Of a stretch of DNA of 64,000 bases, positions 59,179-64,000 are shown piece after piece (position 1 is the stretch's first letter; each line of letters begins with the position of its first letter). The notes under the pieces were generated by a model that searched no databases, was not told the DNA's origin, and saw only the letters and a program-made list of their open reading frames with translations. The stretch spans positions 116,840,715 through 116,904,714 of the forward strand of contig CM061066.1 of assembly GCA_030762895.1 (NCBI GenBank), written 5' to 3'. The position numbers were made by a program, and so were the translations under genes. The stretch comes from Sophora flavescens (lineage: Eukaryota > Streptophyta > Magnoliopsida > Fabales > Fabaceae).

Positions 59179-60372
59179 TGTTAAGACTACATCTTTAGAC
59201 ATCTCTGATTTTGATGAATCCAAACAAAGAATGATTTTAAATGAACCTTGTGAAATCTACTAATATGTTTATTAAGTGTGCAGATCAGTATACAAGAGTC
59301 TCATGACAAATAAACAAAGTCTTAATGATGCGTCTGTGGTATGATGCGTTTGAACAAAGACTCGATCTCTACAAATTATGATCAAGCGACTTAAAGTCCC
59401 TCACTTCAACAATATTCAAACACGAAGAATATTCTCTGATTAATTCGAATAAAGAAATTCGATATCAGAAAGCTCAAAGCAACATTCCACGCATGAAGAA
59501 TCTTTTTGTTGCAAAAATTAAAATGAACTTTACTTGAACGCAGACCTGCTTAGCATAAATAAGGAAAGTCGCACTGCCCAAGTCTGAAAAGCAACAAATG
59601 CTGCTCTGAATCAAACTGCACACTGATAAAGCTATGCCAACCTATACGTTCAACTTGTCTTGAATCTCACTAACTATCATAAACATTAAATACTCATTTG
59701 AAGAACTCTCCTCAACGGACTTATCTCTCTTGAGTATAAATAGAAGACTTTTAAGATACACACCTGAATATATTAACTCACGCATTCAATACTCTCAAGC
59801 ATTCAAAGATCTCTTAAGTTCTTCATAGAAAACTTCTCTGCTCAAATCATTTGTATTTATTGAGAGTCTTTATTACGATCTCACCTACCTTAAATACTTA
59901 TTCACTCTGTGAGTGTTACTCGGTAGATCTGCAAGGTTGTAATTCGTGAAGCTGCTGCTTCATTCAAACTCTTAATGTTTGTAGAGCCTAAAGTGGCTTG
60001 CTGAAAGAATACTTGTTTGATCCTGGAGAGGCTAAGTGTGCAAACAATACTTGTTAGTTGACCCTGTGGAGGCTAGGTGTGCAAAATAATACCTTCTGTA
60101 ACCTGATCAGTTATAGTGCAAATACTTGGTGAAGCCAAGGACTGGACGTAGCCCAAGGTTTGGGGTGAACCAGTATAAATCTTTGTGTCTCCTTTTCTTA
60201 GCTTAATCTTTTTAGTTTGTTTTTCTTTAACTGTGATAACTGGGTTGCAAAGTGAATCTTCTTTTTATCAAACGCATCTTTGTGTCTTATAGGTTAAACT
60301 GCAATGTTTTGCAAAAAAGTATTTAAAACACAATTCAACCCCGCTTCTAGTGTTTTATATATGTTCATTTCA
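59179..60372 (+). repeat. 3' LTR of element B
   Basis: It starts TGTTAAGACTACATC and ends TATATGTTCATTTCA. 1194 bp, slightly shorter than the 5' copy owing to a deletion near 59690. Confidence 0.93.
59736..59743 (+). promoter_or_regulatory. TATA box of the 3' LTR of B
   Basis: TATAAATA, matching 32389-32396 in the 5' LTR. Confidence 0.6.
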
Positions 60373-61280
60373 CTTTCTTCACAGAACTTTTGGAATAGCT
60401 CATTTTCAAACTCTCCCCCATGGCCACTTCTGATTGAAGTGATACACATGCATTTTTCATTCTGTACACATTTGCAGAATATAGAGAAAACCCTGAATGA
60501 CTTATCCTTATGAGCTAGGAACATAACCCATGTCCATATAGTATAGTCGTCTACTATGACTAGACCATATTTCTTCCCGCTGACAGAGGCAGTCCTTGTT
60601 GGTCTAAACAGATCAAGGTGTAACAACTCTAGTGGTCTATATGTACTAACAATATTCTTAGATTCAAAGGAACCTTTGACTTGTTTTCCCTTTTGACATG
60701 CATCATAGAGAGCATCAGGTTTGAATTTAATGTTTGGTAAGCCTCTTACGAGGTTATGCGTATTCAGCTTTGAAATTAATTTCAAGCTTGCATGACCTAG
60801 CCTTTTGTGCCAAATCCATCACTCATCTTCAATGGACACTAGACACGAGACACTTTGATTTGTGAGGTCCTCCAAGTCAATCTTATACAGTTTGTTTTGC
60901 CTTTTGGAAGTGAATAAGTGTGATCCATTAGTCTTCTTGACATTACACATGTTCTTGCCAAAAGAAATAGCAAACCCACTATCACATAATTGACTTATGC
61001 TCAGCGGATTGTGTTTTAAACCATTAACTAAAAGAACATTATCAATGGAGGGGAAAATATGTTTACCAATTTTACCTACTCTAATGATCTTTCCTTTCTG
61101 ATTACCTCCAAAGGTAACCCAACCACCATCTTTATCTCTAAGGTCTTGGAACATACACCTTTCTCTCGTCATGTGACGCGAGCAACCACTGTCCAAGTAC
61201 CAAGATGCATGTTTCTTTTCTGTTGTTAAGCAAATCTGCAACAGGTATAATATTATCTTTAGGTACCCAGATTGACTTGG
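60373..61280 (-). pseudogene. Protease and N-terminal half of integrase, element A
   Basis: On the minus strand the protease motif LDSGCSRHMT lies at about 61190-61160 in the +1 frame relative to gag. The GAG_pre-integrase region follows. Integrase starts with LHLDLF and ends at HGGEFENELFQKFCEES, where element B is inserted. The second catalytic acid is lost: RSGHGGEFE here against RSDHGGEFE in element C. A one-base frame change near 60825 splits the reading between 60819 and 60785. The C-terminal half of integrase continues at 31779. Confidence 0.9.
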
Positions 61281-61380
61281 GTCCTTTCTTGTTAGTAGTC
61301 ACTGGACGAGCATGTTTGATATGCTTGTGATGTATGCATTTAGATGTTACGTGACCACTTTTTTCATAAACTTTACAATA
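61138..61380 (-). pseudogene. C-terminal end of gag, element A
   Basis: It contains the second zinc knuckle with one cysteine lost (CKVYEKSGHVTSKC; element C has CKVC) and the conserved GPKSIWVPKD segment, then runs on past the protease start in a different frame to a stop at 61138. The upstream part is cut by CACTA-3 at 61381. Confidence 0.85.
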
Positions 61381-61479
61381 CACTAGTGGAAATAATGTAA
61401 TATACGGGAATGTTTTACGTTAGTTGACCATATGTTTGACGTTAAAAATGAGGCGGTGGCAGTTTTGTAAATATTAAAT

Positions 61480-61615
61480 CACTATTTACGTCAGTTGTAT
61501 AAAGAACTGACGTTAAAAGTGATTTTAACACTTTTAACGTCAGTTGTTTATACAACTGACGTTAAATGTGTGATTTTTACGGCAGTTAAATAAATAATTG
61601 ACGTAAATAATTATG
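61480..61615. repeat. Subterminal repeats of CACTA-3
   Basis: TTTACGTCAGTTGTAT, AACTGACGTTAAA and AACGTCAGTTGTTTATACAA alternate, forming inverted repeats (a near-perfect palindrome at about 61530-61566). Confidence 0.88.
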
Positions 61616-62351
61616 AAACTCATTTCTTTCGTTGTCATCTCACTGTTGTCACTCTTAACGCAGATCACTCCATATAGTGCAGTTTATTTCTAAACCTTTT
61701 TTTAAACAAGTTTATTTTTAATGTTAATTAATTAGCTTGAATTAGTAAACAAATTCTTGTGCAAATTAAAATAAATAAACACTTAACATAAAACAAGTTA
61801 TATATGTATAATCAAATCGTATCTCATTGAAGTGATTCATAAGTTACAATTACATGATTAAAAGATAAAAAAATTCTACAACATAGCACTAAAATATAAA
61901 AAAGTTTCTGCTTCAACATCATTTTCTTCTCAGTCCTGTCCTCAGAAACTCCAATGGATGCATCTCCTCCCTTACTTGAATTCCAGCTTGATACTCCATC
62001 TGAAACCACTGTCACTTTGGAGCCAAAGCAGAGTGAAGGGATGGGATGAAATAAGGTGAGGGAATGACATTACGTGATTCACCCAACCTTACCATCCATG
62101 TTACGTGATTTACTCAACCTCATAAGTTTTTTGACCATTAAGACAGAGACCTTTAAGTCTAGGTATAAGAAGAAATAACAAAAGTCTCAGAGACATTTTG
62201 TGAAGGAATAGAAAACACACAAAATATAGAGGAAAAGAAGAGGTTGTATTACAGACTGATACAGAAGAATGGTACTTTATATAGAGAAGAGAGACTAGCT
62301 GATTTTCTTGAAAACTGATCTATAAACTTAATCCTCATTAAGAGGATTGTA
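61616..62351. other. AT-rich non-coding stretch before CACTA-4
   Basis: No supported gene. A minus-strand TATA-like motif (CTATATAAAG, about 62275-62284) followed by CT-rich sequence resembles an LTR promoter, so part may be an LTR fragment. This is weak. Confidence 0.3.
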
Positions 62352-62374
62352 CACTACTAGAAAACTTGAATTTT

Positions 62375-62800
62375 CGGACGGAAATGTTTCCGTCTGAAAT
62401 TTTCCGAAAATTTCGGACGGATTTCAGACGGATTGTGTTATTTTTTATATTTTCCTTGATCCGTCTGAAATCCGTCCGAAAATTTCGGAAGGATTGTGTT
62501 ATTTTTAAAATTTTCCTTGATCCATCTGAAATTCGTCCGAAATTTTCAGACGGATTGTGCTATTTTTTATATTTTCCTTGATCCATCTGAAATCCGTCCG
62601 AAATTATCCGAAAATTTCGGACGGATTTCACACGGAATTTGTATTTTTTATATTTTCCTTGATTTATCTTACATCCGTCTGAAATCCGTCCGAAAATTTT
62701 GGACGGATTTCACACGGATTGTGTTATTTTGTTTATATTTCTTACATCCGTCTGAAATCCGTCCAAAAATTTCGGACGGATTTCACACGAAATTTGTTAT
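62375..62800. repeat. Subterminal repeats of CACTA-4
   Basis: TTTCGGACGGATTTCA and TCCGTCTGAAATCCGTCCGA recur at least eight times in both orientations, spaced about 60-70 bp. Confidence 0.92.
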
Positions 62801-63375
62801 TTTTTATATTTTCCTTGAAAAAAGATTAAATAATTTATCCTATAAATATGATTAAAATATTTGATCTTAATAAATTTAAAAGTAAACAAGATTTATGAAA
62901 AAAAATTAAAAAACATATTTAGACTAATAAAATGAAATCAATCCTTATTAAAGCAATCCGTATACAGTGAATGCACGCTTACTAGATAATAATTTACGTT
63001 ATTGTCACTATTATACCAGTATAGAAAAATATTTTAAATAATATGATTAAGAGAAAAGCATTTTCATATATTTATTCTATTTAATTTTAGAGTTAAAAAT
63101 ATTTTGGTTTGACATTAATCGGAGATTAATTTTGGACCGAGTATTTTCTTAGTTGATCAGTTCAACTATTAATCTTTACTCTAATTTGAATTTCGAAATC
63201 ATATATTTATCAATCTTTATTTTTAGATTCCAAAAAGTAAAAATGTTTACTTTAGGCTTAATATTTATCACTTATTTTATACCCACTAATACAAAAAAAA
63301 TAGATTTTCTCTCTCCTCCCTCTCTTATTAACATCGAACTCCCCCTTTTTCACTATTTTCTTTCTTTCTTTTCCT
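62801..63375. other. AT-rich stretch inside CACTA-4
   Basis: Very AT-rich, no supported ORF. It lies between the subterminal repeats and the GC-rich leader. Confidence 0.4.
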
Positions 63376-63870
63376 GATGCCTTCTTCTTCTTCTTCCTCC
63401 CTCCAACTCAAGTCCTCCACCTTCCTTTCCTTCAACCTTGCTCCGCCCAGATCGCGCCGCCGCCCAGCCCAGCCGGCCGCTCGACCATCGCACGAGGAGG
63501 AGACGGTCACGTCTCGGATCCCTGCACGCGTCGCCGGAGCAGTGAAGCCGAGCCGTCGTTGTCCTGCGTCGGACCGCCGTCGCCTCACCATGGTAAGCGC
63601 CGTTCATGGTGATTTCACCACCCTAGAGTATTAGATCTTCATTTCTCCTTCACCTATGATTCCTTTCATCTCTTTTTACCATGGTTGATGTAGAGAACCA
63701 CCTCGAACTGCCACTGGCCGCCGTGTCGCTGCCGTCCACCGCCACGTCGGAGGTCTCAACAGCCACCACAACTTCTTCTTCTTCCTTGGGTGAGTCAAAA
63801 CCCTCTCTTGTGTCTCAGATTCAAAACCTCCAAATTGATTTTGAAACCCTAACCCTAACCCTCTGATTTC
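63376..63870 (+). other. GC-rich leader of CACTA-4
   Basis: It begins with a CTTCTT run, becomes strongly GC-rich (GCGCCGCCGCCCAGCCCAGC near 63455), and has a possible splice donor, CATGGTAAGC, at about 63588. Short ORFs (ATG at 63377 and at 63681) exist but look low-complexity. Position suggests a 5' untranslated exon of the transposon; a captured host exon is a less likely option. A tract with three CCCTAA units lies near 63845-63862. Confidence 0.35.
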
Positions 63871-64000
63871 ATATTTTAATCTTAAGATTAAACCTTGCTT
63901 TATGAAATAGGGACTGTGGATTAGTGTTTCCCTAAACCAATTTCATTATTCTTTAGTTAAAATGAGTTTTCCCCAAATTGTATTTAGGAGCCTTAAACCC

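Larger units (their letters stand above)
31780..60372 (+). mobile_element. Sirevirus-like element B, full length with three nested insertions
   Basis: The LTRs are 31780-33034 and 59179-60372. A perfect 5-bp duplication, CTTTC, flanks the element (31775-31779 and 60373-60377), and the integrase of element A reads on across it. Order: primer site, gag (33107), protease, integrase, RT, RNase H (to 56117), env-like ORF (56372), polypurine tracts, LTR. Insertions are the TR-GAG element (36026-44308), an A-family solo LTR (44489-46124) and CACTA-2 (47593-55948). Without them B is about 10.3 kb. By eye the first 200 bp of the LTRs differ at roughly 5 percent, so B is not a recent insertion. Confidence 0.93.
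20581..61380 (-). mobile_element. Sirevirus-like element A, host of B, hAT and a solo LTR
   Basis: The 3' LTR is 20581-22073 and internal parts run rightward on the minus strand: polypurine tracts, env-like ORF (22549-25545), RNase H and RT (25880-27472 and 28812-29291), integrase C-terminal part (31422-31779), then the integrase N-terminal part, protease and gag end (60373-61380). Insertions are a hAT element (27473-28811), a solo LTR (29292-31421) and Sirevirus B (31780-60372). The right side is cut by CACTA-3 at 61381, so the 5' LTR and most of gag are not seen. Because the LTR joins the gag of element C within its coding region, A appears to be inserted in C. The second duplication copy lies outside the window. 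Confidence 0.85.
61381..62351 (+). mobile_element. CACTA-3, left end
   Basis: CACTAGTGGAAATAATG at 61381 begins directly after gag of element A, preceded by ATA (possible target triplet 61378-61380). Its first 10 or so bases resemble the right end of CACTA-2 (CACTAGTGCAAAT). Repeated AACGTCAGTTGT motifs follow. No matching right end is found before CACTA-4 at 62352, so the element either continues beyond CACTA-4 or is truncated. Confidence 0.7.
62352..64000 (+). mobile_element. CACTA-4, left end, runs off the window
   Basis: CACTACTAGAAAACTTGAA at 62352 is a CACTA-type terminus, followed by dense TCCGTC(C/T)GAAAT and ATTTCGGACGGAT repeats to about 62800. AT-rich DNA (62820-63350) and a GC-rich leader (63380-63870) follow, the same order as in CACTA-1. 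No transposase is reached before the window ends. Confidence 0.75.

Noticed and set aside
62366..62855. Phe/Ile-rich ORFs with repeated segments
   Set aside because: They are readings of the CACTA-4 subterminal repeats.
63328..63607. Arg-rich minus-strand ORFs in the GC-rich leader
   Set aside because: Typical chance ORFs of GC-rich DNA; no domain and no codon or homology support.
63845..63862. Telomere repeat
   Set aside because: Only about three CCCTAA units, inside a transposon leader; too short for a telomere and common as a plant promoter motif.

Overview
This window is plant nuclear DNA made almost wholly of nested transposable elements. I see no host gene, rRNA gene or tRNA gene. The grounds are Ty1/copia elements with Sirevirus hallmarks (polypurine tracts around GGGGGAG, a 5' primer site resembling initiator-Met tRNA, and a third ORF downstream of pol), a chromovirus-like Ty3/gypsy element that carries only gag, and En/Spm (CACTA) transposons with TNP2-type transposases. 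A eudicot is likely. The Sirevirus with an env-like third ORF is reminiscent of SIRE1 of soybean, so a legume is possible, but the sequence does not prove it.

Layout from outermost to innermost. (1) Sirevirus C lies on the minus strand from 20580 to the left edge (gag, pol, env-like ORF). It is split at its env-like ORF by CACTA-1 (469-13096, TSD TTT), and CACTA-1 is itself split by a 3.7-kb solo gypsy LTR (6352-10095, TSD ATTGG). (2) Sirevirus A lies on the minus strand from 61380 to 20581 and appears inserted in the gag of C. It holds a non-autonomous hAT element (27473-28811, TSD CCAATAAC) with a MITE inside it (27725-28044), a solo copia LTR (29292-31421), and all of Sirevirus B. (3) Sirevirus B lies on the plus strand (31780-60372, TSD CTTTC). 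It is split by a gag-only gypsy element (36026-44308), a solo LTR of the A family (44489-46124), and CACTA-2 (47593-55948, TSD ATA). (4) CACTA-3 begins at 61381 and cuts A. CACTA-4 begins at 62352 and runs off the right edge.

Every protein-coding region is broken by stops, frameshifts or insertions, so genes are given as pseudogenes. The Sireviruses run gag, protease, integrase, RT, RNase H, then an env-like ORF. The two full CACTA elements each carry a TNP2 transposase and a second TNPA/Ptta-like gene; in CACTA-2 the second gene is fused to a Ulp1-type protease.

The best leads are three. A hairpin and sequence blocks upstream of TNP2 are shared by two CACTA elements whose ends are otherwise unrelated. 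A tandem-repeat block is inverted between two LTR families. A +1 reading-frame offset between gag and pol is shared by three separate Sirevirus copies. I found no clearly new biological system.
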